A stretch of 64,000 nucleotides of DNA from Auriscalpium vulgare (GCA_019915015.1 JAHBBC010000008.1:62001-126000); one strand, 5' to 3'; numbered from the stretch's first letter, positions 45,881 through 58,467 are shown. Made by a program: numbers and translations. The notes: generated by a model from the letters alone, not told the origin.

Positions 45881-46901
45881 TCATGCCTTGCGCAGCTTCT
45901 CCAATTCATCTTGGATCTGCTGCCTGTTACACTCGGCCACGTTGTTCAAGCCGCGCTCGAACGCCCTCCGTGCCTTCTCTACCGTCGCCAAGCAGCACCC
46001 ACGCGCGCGCCTAGCGATAATACCTACCACAGGATGAGCTACAAAACTGGACAGCACAGCGCACGCACGCTTTTGCGTACGTCAGGTCCATGCCCTCCGC
46101 GACCTCCCCAGCCTGCACCGCCTGGTGCAGCTCGAATTCCGCCACGGGGCTTCCGCGCAGGTGGACCGCGGCGCGGTTCGCCGCGACGACCGCGACTAGC
46201 GCGTTTGCGCGCTCCTCCTCCTTGCACGACGCGCGAGTTGCCGCTCGGCGAAGCCACTTGCACGAGGACGTGTACGCATCGAGCGCGCCGTTGCGCTGGA
46301 GGTCGGCGAATGCAGCGTTACCGCGCTGCTTGGCGGCGAGCACGCGCTCTAGCGCAGCATCGAACGACAGCGGGGCGCTGGGGTCCTCATCCTTCTCATC
46401 CCGCGGGTAGCCCGGGAGGTCGAATGTGAATGGGCAGGGCAGCGTGCACAGGAAGGGCGCGAGCGCGGCCTTGTACGGGCCTTAGTCGGGCGCGAAGACC
46501 ATGGCGGCGGGAACGATCGGCGCGTGCGGCGCCCAGGGCTTCCCCATGGTGCGGCGCACGAACCTGTGGTGTTTGGTGTGAGGAGGTGTGAGGCATAGAG
46601 GGGGAGGCACGCACTCGAGGACGACTGCATCGGTCGGCGCTGTGTCGCCGTACACGTACATTCTGTACCGCTCCTCCAACGCATCGTTGCGCGCTTCAAA
46701 AATTGCGTAGGGCTTCCCTGATGCGTTTGCGCCTGCGCGCAGGACGTGCATCTCCAAGGTTGTCGCATGGTTGTGCGTCCCGATCGTGCTCTTCAGGGCG
46801 TGGAAGTCAAAGTTGGTGGTGGAGTCGTCCTCCGTGAGCGCGCTGGAGAGCAGAGCGCGAATCTCCGTCGTGTTGGCGCCCTCGGTAGGCAGTCTGTGCA
46901 T
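45881..46901 (-). pseudogene. TPR-like protein, one in-frame stop
   Basis: ATG 46901 (MHRLPTEGANTTEIRALL) opens an N-terminal domain of unknown function. After an intron (GTGCGTGCC...CACAG) comes FVRRTMGKPWAPHAP. Near 46482-46484 the frame meets TAA, then resumes GPYKAALAPFLCTLPCPF and a TPR-like helical part (LAAKQRGNAAFADL, VAANRAAVHL). A last exon follows an intron ending TCGCTAG and encodes VEKARRAFERGL...DELEKLRKA, stop at 45881. A paralogue on the plus strand at 47883 shares APFL.TLP.PF and the TPR-like end. Its reading frame is otherwise well kept, so the stop may be recent, or an error. Confidence 0.5.
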
Positions 46902-47039
46902 GTGCGTGGTCAGCGAGGTACGATGGTGGTCGCGGAGAGGTCGGGTAAGTAACAGGCACGTCTCGGCCGGCCATGCCGGCCGCCAGCCGCTGTCCATACG
47001 ATATCATAACTCGTGCATATACCTTGCACCTTGCACTTC

Positions 47040-47770
47040 CCCTCTTCGCCCAAGGAAATCATTATGATGATCGTCAATCGCTTCTCTTCTCCTCAGGACC
47101 TGCGCAGCCTCCGCGCCGTTCGACAGAGCTTTCTGCGCCGTCGCCACGCCCCACGCCTCCCGGGACCCGCGTCGTCGCCGGTCGGTGTGACGAATCGATG
47201 CGACAGCACCCTCGGTCTGATATTTCTGCTGGAACCGGATCAGCTCAGTGCAGGCGGTGGCATACCGTGATGCCGTCGCAGATGAGAATGGCAACGAAGT
47301 GGATGCTGCCGATCGAGGTGCGTCGGTGATGCGCGAGTTCGTGCAGGCGTGCTCGCCACTAACGTCCTCTCTGTTTGCAGACTTTTGACCACTGGACGCA
47401 GGCTATGGGCTTTCTATCTACGATCCACTCGTTCACGCATTCCGACTCGCAGCACGGCTGCTCGATGCGTGTCTTTTCAGCCCGCCTCATCTTCCATTCG
47501 AGTTGCCTGGACCTCGTCAATGACACGCTCGATCCCGCACCAGCGACTCGTGCGCCCACAAGCGCGCTGCTCGGGGCTCTCCGTGCCACGTCGCGTTTGC
47601 GCTGGCCAACCTTTCGCCCTTGGCCCTTGAATGACGCGGTCTGCGGGTCGTCCGCCTTCCAACTGGCGCTGTCCTCTCCCACCGGTCTCCAAATAAGCAC
47701 CGCACCAGCGTCCTGCGAGCCATGGCAGAACATCCAAGTGTCAAGCTTCCGTGTTGATGGGGTCCATATG
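47040..47770 (+). pseudogene. F-box-like remnant
   Basis: SPKEIIMMIVNRFSSPQDLRSLRAV and TNRCDSTLGLIFLLE match the N-terminus of the intact copy at 44739 (LPAEIIIMVVNGVSS, CRSLRAV, TNRRDSALGLVSLLE). Further on, in another frame, AYRDAVADENGNEVDAAD matches VYRDSAADENGDKVIAAD. The second part (about 47420-47560) has only faint similarity (FRLAARLLD). Several frame changes and stops show it is broken. Confidence 0.6.
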
Positions 47771-47882
47771 GAGATCATCGCTGTCTGTCAAAAGAAGGCG
47801 GACAACGATCGTCGCACGAGAACGAATTATATATACTTATTCTACCAGCGCATTGCTCTGACCCATCGTCCTTCCCGCCGAC

Positions 47883-49110
47883 ATGTCGTCAGAAACCATC
47901 GCCTTCGACCACGCAGCTTTCCAGGTAACTGCAGTGTGCTCTCAGAGCCCTCACCAGCGTGACGCTCTCTATCCACCAGAAACTCCTGGCCACGATCCCC
48001 AGGAATCCAGCCACCGGCGACGTAGACATGGACGAGATGTTCTCGTACGCTCCCCAGTGCCGCGTATAAGTGCACCTCGTGACACGCAAACACAGACTTC
48101 TAACAGACGAGAGCAACCCCGCAGTCCGCGCTCTCTCGGAGTGTGCAGGTCTAGAGTCGCTCGCTGCGTACGACTACACCGCGCTCGCCCGGACGATTGT
48201 GCCCGGAACGACGTGGCAAGCAAAGCTGATCGACCGCGGCCCAATGACCGATCTCGTCCTGTGCGTGGGGGACATACCGCCGTTGCTGCGGCAGCACCAT
48301 CTCCTGCTGGAATGCCGCGACGCCGCGACAGGCGTGGTGCGGTTCCACGAGGACTTGCTCGTAGATCTCTCTGCGGCGTCTGAGGCCGTGCTCACGTACG
48401 CGCCTTCTTTCTCGCCGCATGCACCCTCGGACCGTCTGACGGGCACACTACGCAGGTTTGTCCGCCGCTGCATCGCGCTGCCCGCCGCGCCGCAGTCGCC
48501 CGCGCTCCCCTCGCTCCTGCGCTTCTCCGACGCGTTCCTCCCGCACGCAAGCGTCCTCGCGCCATTCCTCGACACGCTCCCCGCGCCGTTCAAGTGGTAC
48601 ATCGCCTGCCCCTCCAGCGAACCTAAGGAGCCGTCCACCTTCGACGACTTCCTCCACTTGGCCGAAGCGCTGAAGGAGTCGGGGAATGCGGCGTACGCGC
48701 GGCGCGAGCGCGGCGCTGCGGTGGAGGCGTACACGCAGGGCACCCAGGTGCTCGGGCTGGCGATCATGCGCGCGCCGGGCCGCTTCCCAGAATCTGCGCG
48801 TCTCGGCGCCGTGCTGCTCGCGAACCGCGCGGCCGCGCACCTGCTAGAAAATGCCGCAGAGGAGGCGCTGGAGGATGGGCTCCATGCGGAGGGAACGGAT
48901 CCGACATATGTGAAAGGGTGCGTTCGGCTGGTTTTTTTCAGAGGATATTGTGAAGCTCAACACTGTGATCGTATCCCCAGGTATATGCGCCAGGTGCGCG
49001 CATACGAGTTGCTGGGCGACATGGGTCAAAGGCGCGCGGTGCTCGAGCGCGCGCTGGGCCGGGTGAATGCGGGGGACGCGGCGGTTGTTAGGAGTATGCT
49101 GGATTCGTAG
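47883..49110 (+). pseudogene. TPR-like protein, paralogue of 45881-46901, one in-frame stop
   Basis: ATG 47883 (MSSETIAFDHAAFQ) is followed by an intron and by VTLSIHQKLLATIPRNPATG. The frame then meets TAA at 48067-48069 and continues uninterrupted for about 345 codons (VHLVTRKHRLLTDESNP ... SMLDS). The C-terminal third is TPR-like (LAEALKESGNAAYARRERG, LANRAAAHL, DPTYVKG, YELLGDMGQRRAVLERAL), with an intron near 48920-48980. If translation could start after the stop, the first Met is at about 48244, which would lose the conserved N-terminal region. Function unknown; TPR proteins usually act as scaffolds or chaperone partners. Confidence 0.55.
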
Positions 49111-49224
49111 GCGGCGAGGGCATACTCGGTGTACTTACTGTCTTTTCTGCTTGAATGACGCCCGTCAGCGACTGTTGATACTCGTATGAAGACACTATTC
49201 CCACCCTGCATGTTCGTTTCCTTC

Positions 49225-49600
49225 AACTTCTGTACACATACTGACCGCCATGTTCTCGCTCGCAGCACAGCTGCCCGACCCTCACATCGATCCGCCTCGT
49301 CTTCGATCCGAAGGGCCCAAACGACATCTTCGATGAGGTCAATCCATACAACATACATGGCGAGACTGGCGCTCCTCTGCGCCTGCAGCGCGCACTGTCG
49401 GGACTCTTCGCACCGGCGCGCCGGGTCTGCGTACGCTCACGCTCAACCAGCACGAAGCACAGCGCCCATGTATCCTACTCGCCACGTTGATCCACGCCAA
49501 CGAGGTGCTCGCTTGCGCTCGAACTGCTTCTATCGGTTTGTCATACAGCTGCCTCGGCTGCGTTTTGGCAGTTTCTTGTGGAATGCCGACGGCCGGGCGT
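49225..49600 (+). pseudogene. F-box-like fragment
   Basis: FSLAAQLPDLTSIRLVFDPKG (spanning one frame change) matches FSLAAQLPRVKSLRFTFHPK of the intact copy at 44739. Downstream text fits GAPGLRTLTLNQ. Only the middle of the gene remains, out of frame. Confidence 0.5.
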
Positions 49601-50843
49601 AGGAGGAACATGACGATGATTCCTGCAGCTCGCCATGCCAGTGCACTCCGGCCGCCGCAACGTTCGAGCGGAAAGACAAAAACCCGCACCAGGGCCGGTC
49701 CCAGTCAGCGCGCTATCGAGAGGGACAATGCCCAACGGCACAGCAGGGAATGCGGATCGAGTGAGCGAAAGGAGAATGATAGGAAAATCACTTGTATTGC
49801 TGCACAGTTGTAGTGGCCTACGAACGTACTACGGTGACAGTTCAACCGTGAGCGTCCGCATTTCTGGGCGCCGGCCCATATCTGAGAGGCACGGGCACGG
49901 ACACGGACATGTCAATCGGGGGCCACGCAGTCTGTGCGGGATGTCCGAGAGCCTCGGGTCTTCGTCCGACAGGCAGGAAGTTCGCCGTTGCTGAGCGAGG
50001 CACATGGGGTGGGTGTGCCGTGGGGTATCGATGCCGCATGCCGTTGCATACACAATGTCCATACGAGAGGAGAGCTGCTTGCGTAGCGTTCGGGAGCTGG
50101 CAGGGCTAGGGGATCTGGTCGGTCAGTGCAGGCGTCTGAGAGAGTCACTGCCGGACGCACCTCATTCCTGAGTCTTCTATCCCGACCACCAACGCCCTCA
50201 TGCTCGAAAACGGCCCTCCATCACTATGCGCTCTCCATCCCTGCGTCGACATTGCGGACATTGCTAGCACGACCAGACCGTGGGTTATTGAAGGATGAGG
50301 ATGACGGGTCGGACTCCGTTTCGAGGAGACAGAGACATGATTGAGGTTAGAAACAGAACGCGCCAATCGCAGGTTAGGTCCCGATAAGGATCGACGTGGG
50401 CCGCGCGTCGTCGCCTCTCACAGGACCTCGGCCCCGATGTCCGGCCCCGGACATCCGCGGGATCTTCCGAATGCCCGTGAGATGCCAAGACCTGTCAACG
50501 CTCCGGGCATGCTCTGGGCATCCAAAGGGCTTTCCGCACGTCCTGACGTGTCCTGACCATTCCCGGAGGCAGACCAGTCGCCCGTCCCGCCTCTGTACAG
50601 CTGCTGGCGGTGCAGAATAAATCGTATAAAATACAAAAATAATACAGTGGCTTGCTACAACGTCTAGGAAGCGATCTGAGCATGCGGGACAGCAAAATAT
50701 GTATCCGTTCATCGCCCCCGCTGCATCCTGTGAGACCCATCAGAAGCTGTCGGGCCAGGATCGTCGTCGGGCTCGGGGAATATTGGCTGGTCGCTGGGTG
50801 CGAAGGCTCCTGCGTCCTGCCCGTTAGCACCCACCCCGCACTC
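49601..50843. other. Spacer; perfect 20-bp palindrome
   Basis: No supported gene. At 50436-50455 GATGTCCGG-CC-CCGGACATC is a perfect inverted repeat. Confidence 0.4.
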
Positions 50844-52237
50844 ATGAAAGGACGCAAAAAAACCGCCAAACGTACCGAGCAAGTCGTCGATATCGACGCG
50901 CTAATGGCCGACCCGCCGCCTTCAAGTGCCAAGGCGCCGGCTGCCAGCGGCAAAGGCGCGCGTCGTGCGCGTGCGCCGCCCACAGAAACCGCCTCGAGGC
51001 CTCGGACACGCGCCGCTGCCCAAAAGCCCGCACAGGAACCTCCTCCGAGTCGACCTCATGGGCCTGTGGACGGCTTCCTGGATCCTTTTGCGGCAATGCG
51101 GTTGAAGGCGGAGACTGTGATCTCAGGCGGTGAGTTTCATTGCTTGAACGAGGGCAACGTGCTGAGAATACCTTCGTGATCGCGCGCGCTGTGTCCACAG
51201 ACTCGGAACCCGCCCCTGCTGCTACCCATCAGGCGACTCCGGAGCCTGCTCTAGATCTAACAGCCGATGACGCACCCATGGACGACTTCCTGGATTCATC
51301 CATGCATATGGAATCGGAAACAACGACTCTGGACTCGGGGTGTGAGTTAATTTGCTTCTATGATTGCGATGCACTGCTTACCTTCGTGATGGTCTCCAGG
51401 GCATCAAGACGATTTTGAAGAGCGTGTTCGTGCCTTCGCAGCCGGACCGTTGGCGGCGACAGAAGATGGTGCTACGCGCGAGGGATCAAGGGACGGACAT
51501 GTGAGTAACATGACGAGATGGAGATTTGATCTCGCTAACGTACCGGTACTGTCTCCAGGAGTTCCAAGTGCCATCGCCAGACAGGCAGGCGCAGGCGAGC
51601 GTTCATGGAGACAACGACGGCCCGGCCTGGGAACACGACGAAGAAGAGGAGCTAGCACGCGAGGAAGAGCGCCTCCGACAGGAGCATGAAGCGTTTCAAG
51701 CCAAGCGCGCTCAAGAGGAGACGGAGTTGGTGCAGCGGCTAGAAGCCCTAGAACAGGCCCGGTGTGCACGAGTCGCTCGCGGGAAGCAACCGGACCGGAC
51801 GCGCGTAGAGGAAGCTCCGAGGGCGGGGGGTGCAGGAATGCAAGGAGGGGGAGCGCACGCGCAGACGCAGACAGCAGGAGGCACACAAGCAGCAGAGGAG
51901 GATGACGCCGAGGAGGAGGAGTGGATGAAGTTCATCAAGGAGGCGGAGCGCACGAAGGAGGACCGCGTGCAGGCAGAGGCCGAGGCTAAGCGCGCTGAGG
52001 CGAAGATGCAGCAGGACGCAGAGGACAAGCGCGCCAAGGAAGCTAAGGCGCGTCGAGCCGAACATCAAGAGGCGGAGGATGCCGCAAGGTGGGAAGCAGC
52101 GAGAAAGCGTGCAGCGGATGAAGAAGCTCGTCGGGATGCGGAAGTGAGTCGGGCGGCTGAAGCAAAGGCTCGTTGAATGGCCGAGACAAGACGCGCAGAG
52201 GCTCGTCGCGAGAAGGAGGCAAAGCGCGTGGAGGAAG

Positions 52238-52362
52238 AGGTGAGACGGGCGGAGGAGGCGAAGCGGGCGGAGGAGGCGAAGCGGGCGGAGGAGGCGAGAC
52301 GGGCGGAGGCGAAGCGGGTGGAGGAGGCGAAGCGGGCGGAGGCGAAGCGGGCGGAGGAGATG
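52238..52362 (+). repeat. GC-rich tandem repeat coding the coiled coil
   Basis: Repeated GCGGAGGAGGCGAAGCGG (18 bp) with shortened variants, coding RAEEAK-type heptad pieces. Confidence 0.85.
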
Positions 52363-53631
52363 GAGCGCATGAAGGAGCGGGAGCGGGTCCGCGTGCGAGA
52401 GGCATTGGCCAGGAAGAAAGACGAGAGGGCGATGGAATCGCGTGCTCGAGAGGAAGCGGCCAGCCAGGACGAGAGTCATGGTGAAGGCGAGGAACAGAGG
52501 GAACGGCACATGCGCAAGCGCAAGTTCAACGAGGTGGACAGCGATGAGGACCTGTACGGAACACCCAGGGCCACCGATGAATGTGAGTACGTGCGTGTTC
52601 GAGCAGGACAAATCACTCACCTTCGTCTCAAGCTCCTGTCCGCCCGAAAACACAAAAACGCCTCAGCGACGACGTGAATGGCCTTCGCGATGACATCCGT
52701 GAGCTCAAACACATCGACAAGAAGACCAAAGAGCAGTTGAAGAAACTGACCAAGGAGCTGGAACGCGCAAAAGCCGACAGGAAGGACGAATTGGAAGCCT
52801 TGGAAAACCGCATCACAACCTTGGAGGGGCAGTTGGCTGAGCTGGTAGCGACGGGAGGCCCAGGAGGCGGAAGCGCTGCGAAAGACGAAGGACAAGGAAC
52901 AAAACGAAACAACACGTTCTCGGTAAGTCACATGTTATATTACGCAGGTACAAGATCACTCACATTTATTCAGGCCGTCATTCGGGCGTGCCTCATGGGA
53001 ATGATGCGAATAACCGACACGACGTGCCTCCCAGATCCCATACCCGCCGTGTCCGGCGAACCCCTGCCGTACTGGGAGGTCATCGAGGAAATCATCTCAG
53101 GCGCGGGAGACGACGAGGAAACGACGGTGACGACCCGAATCTTGCGCCCACGGTGGGATCTGGATTGGCCGGCGAACAGTAAGGTATGGTTTTCTGAGGT
53201 GGAGGAAAAAATCAGGCAACATGGGCATCGGTGGTCCAAAGAGATGTCCGCCGATGCCTTGAAGAGCATGTCGACCAAGACGTTCCGAGACGCAATCCAC
53301 ACAACATTTACATCCTGGAAGACAGCGTGGAAGACTCAGCAGAAGGGGCCTGGAGAAAAATAGGCCGCAAATAGGGTCAAACGTCTGAGAGGACGTCAGG
53401 CGACGGTAAAGTGACAATTTTTTGATGTCGGCAAGGTAACTCACCGGCTTCTCCAGAAAGCCACTCTGCGCAAGCAGCATCGCCACCAGGTGCCGGCGCT
53501 CAAAGGGCCGGAGTATGACTGGATAGAGGAGGTGGCCTACCAGTCCATTGACGAGTCTGGGGGAGAAGAAGACGAGCAAGGGGTCGACGCGCTGAGCACC
53601 GAAGAAGTTGAAGTGAGACATAGTCCGCCGC

Positions 53632-54273
53632 TGATACGCTATCACCCGGGACGGACCCAAGCGGGGCGTGCGGCGAGTGCCTCACAGGACAACAACCACC
53701 AACACTGCCTCCTATACGTTGCGATCCAGTCCGGGTGACTAGACTTGCTGAGGGGGAAGGTGTTCGTGTCGCTGTTGCGCTTCGTGCCCTCCCCGCGGTC
53801 GTGCGGGGCCACCTCCTACCGCCTAAACACCAAACTAAACACTCACCTGCCTGGGGATGCCCTCTACGGGATCCTCCTCCGTGTGCTTCGCACCCGTGTG
53901 CGAAGCGTCCGCCTATGGGCCGTCGCACCCCCTCTTGCCTGTCCGCCTGCCTACCTGTTCCCACATCGGTGGGGTCCTGCCTTCCTAAGTCTGGTAGCGC
54001 CTCAGGCTACAGTTTCTGTGAGGTAAAGGGTGTGGGTGGCTTGCGCCGCCCACAGGTTGATTCGGTTGCTACGTCTCGCGCAGCTCCCTAAGTAGTGGCT
54101 CTACCTACGTCGCTAAGCCCGTTCCGGTGATCCGTTCCGTCGCCAGTCCCGGTTGCTCCTGGGTCGCCGGACCACGTTCCCATCACCCCCGCTCCCGCGA
54201 CCCTGCGCCTCGCATGCTGCTTCCCCGTCTCGCGACGTCTCGCTACACGCTTGCCCGCGGCCTGAACCTATCA
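53632..54273 (-). repeat. Solo LTR of the gypsy element
   Basis: 642 bp, inverse of the LTR at 58494-59149 and almost identical to it except for a 14-bp indel. Ends TGATA/TATCA. Flanked by CCGC and CTGC, a 4-bp target duplication with one mismatch. Removing the LTR plus one 4-bp copy restores the reading frame of the host coiled-coil gene. Confidence 0.85.
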
Positions 54274-54750
54274 CTGCGCAAGGGCAAGAAGCGAAAGGTG
54301 GAGTCAACAGCGCCATACGTTACGCGCGCGTCGGCGTATCGAATTACCGAGGTAAGTGTCCCTGAGACGAGAGATCAACCGGAGACTTGACAACGGCGTG
54401 TGTTTCAGCTCAATTCGCTCTTGAAGACGCTGGACGCACAAGTTGCCAGGGAGCACAAGTTCCACAAGAGAAAGCGCGGGAACCCTATTGAAGTGCCCCT
54501 GCCGGACGTTGGTAATGCTGGCAAGACGATTGGGCGCCGCTTCATCGATCCCAAATGGATTGAAGCCCACCCCGAGCAAGATCGACCGTGGTTCATTGTG
54601 GACGATGAAAAGGAAGCGGCGCCGTCGCAGAGTGGGGAAGGGGCGGGGATGGTAACCCGGAGGCGATCGCAGAGGACGTCGACAGCTGGGCGGGCCTGAA
54701 TGAGAGATCAGAAGCGGACAAAAAAGACTCGCTAGACAAACGTGTAAATA

Positions 54751-57700
54751 TCAATCTGCGCCGATAGCGCCTGCCTCTTCAATGTCGAAATCAGGTTCTT
54801 GTGTCATCTGAATTGCGTTTGTAAGGGTCTCAGACGGTACGCGCGACGGGCTCACATGGTTTCCGGACATGGTAACCCACAAATCAATCTCCCTGTGGCC
54901 GTCGTCCCAGGGGAGATCGCCGAGGGCAAAATGGCCGGTCAGCCTAGTCGTGCTGACCGCCTCGTCCTTGCCTAACACGTCTGTGAGCCAGGTCGAGTAT
55001 CCGAGGTCGGCGGCGCTGGAGAATATGAGCACAAATTACAAAGGCAGGGCAAATGAACACACTGAAGGTACCAGGGCATCTCTGGCATGTCATCGTCTCG
55101 CACAAAACGCTGGACGATAGTGACGCCCGCTGTGAGTGGGGGCTCCTCTGCGTCTTCCAGCGTGTGTTTCACTGTAAAAATATACTTGATGCGGACTGGG
55201 ATATTCATGTCAATGAATGCGTATGACACGCCGACCCCGTGCAGGGCAGTCGCCGCTCCGAACCGCCTCTCGTTCACGAAGCAATGAGAATGAGCCGTCA
55301 CCGATCGCGTGACGAATGGTTCACCCTCGTCCCAGTTCCCGGCATCTACTACGAGATTGACATCGTCGCGCCACCGGTCTTGAAGGTAGGCAAATACGAG
55401 GTTGTACAGCCCAAGTGCGTGAAGATTGCAAGTTGTCCCGCGCGAATAAATCACCCCATCACCTGTGACGCTTCAGATACCGGGAAGGGAAGTGCATCAG
55501 GACGCAGAACGCACCGTTCGTGCCACACCTCTGCGCAAAAATTTGTTCTATCAGGCTACCTCGATTGTTCGATTTACTCGTCTTGCGTATGTGTTCCTTT
55601 AAGTGTCGTAGAGCGGACGTGTCCTCTTCTGTTGGGTCTTCAATGGCGAGGAAATGATTGATCTAATATAGCGCATAGTCAGTTCAACTCGGCGTCCGGT
55701 CACGGCACTCACCAAATCGTACAGGAGCAATCGCTTGATCCAGCTTCTCATGAGCGTACCTTCAAGCTCTCCGCCACCGTGTCCGTTGGTATTCACCTTG
55801 ACCTGTCGCCCGTTGTTGCGCTCGTTGCCAAAACACCAAAAGCCGTAAACGGGGCCGAGCCGATAAATTGCGGGCGTACCGTGCATCATGAGGTGGCAGT
55901 ACGGAGTGAGATGACAATTCATGTCAGCCCAAGAGCGCATCGCGCGGCCGTGGTAGTCCTCAGCCCGCCGCGCCTCGTCCGGGGTAATTGACTGAGACAT
56001 AATGATGCGGTTGCCGGAGATGAAGTCGAGGATGTTGGCGTAGTGATGGCGATAGTTCCTGTTCATTTCAGTATCGTAATTGTCTTCGATATCGCTTGCC
56101 GTTGCATCAGCTTGTCGCCCGAGGTTTGCGCGACGGCGTTGCTGCATCAAACCTTCTGCCTGGTCAAGCCCTTCGCTTGCCTTCGTAGAGTCCTTAGGGT
56201 ACGGTGCGTCCTCGTCCGGAATTTCGCCGTTGATCTGGAAGGCATGGAAGAGGAGGAGGGGAAGAACGAGGGCAAAATTGCGCCACTCGTCTGCCCTCGA
56301 GATTGAGACGAGCTGCATCCTGAAGCGTAAGGAAAATAACAATGAGATTGCAAGGTAGTACGTACCTTCTTCGGAATGCGGGTCATCGACGATGGCCATG
56401 TGATCCTTGACAGCATTTCGTCGAGCTTCTCGAGCGGCTTGTCGTTGTGTGATCGCGCCGTGAACATCCCCATCTTGACGAGAATGCCGTTTGTCACATG
56501 TTTGACTTCACCTGCGAGCAGCGCTGTTAATGAGAGCATTCGAGGGTAAATAAATTCGTACCAAGCAGAGCGCCATGCATGAAATCTGGCGGCGTGTCCC
56601 TTGACGGCATGAAGTTGGGCATCGCACTCAAAGGAGTCCAACGCGCGCCTCGCTTGTCCTCAATTTCCTTGCGCACATCAGGGTCGTCCATTAACTTCCA
56701 CTTGAGCTGATATTTGAGATAGCGCCAATCGTTTCGCAGCTTGAATTCTGCGAAATCTTTAGTCGCCGGAATATACAGAGGTGAAGCTCGTACTTGATGG
56801 ATCGAAACAGTCGCGGCAAACCAGCCCGGACAGCGGTTGGTAACAGGTCGTGCACATGAAGATGTTGTGTGTGACGCCACGCAGGCCGCCTGACTTGCGA
56901 CTGGCCGGGAGGTCGGACGCTTCGATGTACATTGTGCCGTGAATTGGCGCGGGCTCAGCTTGGCCGTGCACGCGCATATTGATACCTGCAATCCTTTTGG
57001 GCTCAATGACCATCGTGCAGCATAACTGAACGTACCTCCGTAGAGTCGTATAAAGTCCCGAACAAGCGGCTCCAAGATTTCATTGAGTTGCTCTTGCGTA
57101 GGCTCGCGGGGTCCGGGAATAGAACAGACGAGGATGGTCTCCTCCGGCGCGAACCGCTTGGAACGGGGGTTGTTGCATATGTTGACATAGACCGCGCCCG
57201 TGGAGTACCCACGGCTACGTTTCATTGGGCTGAACCTAAAAGCACGCGTGAGCTAAGAAGATGCGGCCGGAAACTCGACTCACCAGTCGATATTGATCAT
57301 GAAGACCAGTCCGCAAGGGAGGGAGACGAACCGTTGATGGATGTTCTTGACATCAACATCCTCGAGGCCCCATTTGCCGCCGCGGCGCCGCTGGAGCCCC
57401 GCCTGGATAGCGCGCCAGCCATAGCCGTCATAAATGTCATACATACGCTTGTGCTTGTCGGCAAAAGCGTCTGCACCATGCAGAGCATCCTCGGGTGGCC
57501 GGATGGGCGCAGCAGGCCCCGGTTCATCCCCCTCGCCGCGCCAGTGCTGGAACTCGTCGTACTTGCCAGGGCGAAGGAGGAGTTGCTGGATCATGGGAAT
57601 GAGGGGTGCCGTCGGAAGAACCTTGACGGGCGTGCGCTTGGTCTTGCCGTCGGCCAACGTCTTCGTGACATACAACGTCCCTGAGCAGTTTGGCTGAGTG

Positions 57701-58467
57701 CACGAGGGGCCCTCCAGGCCGTAGAGCTCGGATGGCAGGTGACGGTGCCAGCATTTGTCGCACAGGAAGTAATAGACAATATACATGTCGGGGTCGAGCC
57801 CAAGGCGACGCTCTGCAGTTCTCAGCGTGCGCGCCATGTTTTCCAAGCCTGAGATGCGAGCACCAGTAGCGCGCTTGACAGCCATCAGTGTATCATACTG
57901 CGTTTCCAGGTACAGTTTGATTGATTGTTCCGTAGCGCCATGAAAAGCGACCTGCAGATATGCCGTGACATACAAATTGCGAATCCAGGGGTGCTCAGAG
58001 AAAGCAGGGGGCGGGCCGGAGTCGATATCGTCAAGCGAGACGTCGTCCCGCACAGGGCCATCAAATACTTGCTCATGCGTCCGAAACAGAGGGTCGTCGA
58101 CAAGCACAGGCAGCTCCTCGTCTGAAAGGTCGTCGTTGGAAGCGTCTTCATGGTCAGTCCCAGCGTCGTCATGGTCAGACAGAGGCAGAAGAGGAGCACG
58201 AGCACGATCAGCGCGGTAGAGCCCGTCTAGTTCGTCGTCTGAGCTCGAGGCGTCTTCGACGGTGGGTCGCATATATGCGCCGGGTCGGCGGTCACCGTCC
58301 AAGACCTCGAAGAGGTCTTTAAAGGCGTCGTCGAAGGCGTCGGGGGCTACTGGAGAGGGATCGCGTGGCGGGGGAGACCACATTTGTGGTGTAGGTGAGC
58401 CTGGTCCTGGGTACTTGATCAGCATATATGCGCCTGAGATGCAGTGTAACGCACCTGCAAATTCCAT
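54751..58467 (-). CDS. tnp2-type (CACTA-like) transposase, N-terminus missing
   Basis: Multi-exon transposase. Long acidic N-terminal part (DDAFDDAFKDLF ... DDELDGLYRADRA), then zinc-binding CDKCWHRHLP...CTQPNC. The core contains MYDIYDGYGWRAIQAGL, FMINIDWFSP, ILVCSIPGPREPTQEQLNEI, GTMYIEASDLPASRKSGG, FMCTTCYQPL...CRDCF and PDFMHGALLGEVKHVTNG; later MNCHLTPYCHLMMHG and RLGPVYGFWCFGNERNNG. The order resembles Agaricomycete tnp2/CACTA transposases. Most introns keep the frame; near 55455 the join could not be resolved and may hide a frameshift. Upstream the frame runs into the gypsy LTR at 58494, so the true start is lost or lies beyond the retrotransposon. The ATG at 58467 is only the first available Met. 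Confidence 0.7.

Larger units (their letters stand above)
50844..54699 (+). pseudogene. Coiled-coil protein, probable second gene of a CACTA-like element, split by a solo LTR
   Basis: Begins MKGRKKTAKRTEQVVDIDAL and runs through several exons (introns after 51129, 51342, 51499, 52583 and 52922). A long Ala/Glu/Arg/Lys coiled coil spans about 51650-52520, followed by a second, Lys/Glu-rich coiled coil (IDKKTKEQLKKLTKELERAK) and a conserved-looking globular part (CLPDPIPAVSGEPLPYW, WFSEVEEKIRQHG). The last section is basic and acidic (KATLRKQHRHQVPALKGPEYDWIEE, then ELNSLLKTLDAQV ... RRFIDPKWIEAHPEQ), ending at 54699. Lesions: TGA at 52174-52176 in the coiled coil, TAG near 53361, and a 642-bp solo LTR at 53632. 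It converges on the transposase gene with 51 bp between stop codons. Confidence 0.6.

Noticed and set aside
51748..52653. 301-codon minus-strand ORF opposite the coiled coil
   Set aside because: It is the shadow of the GC-rich tandem repeat; composition is Leu/Arg/Ser only and it overlaps the supported plus-strand gene.
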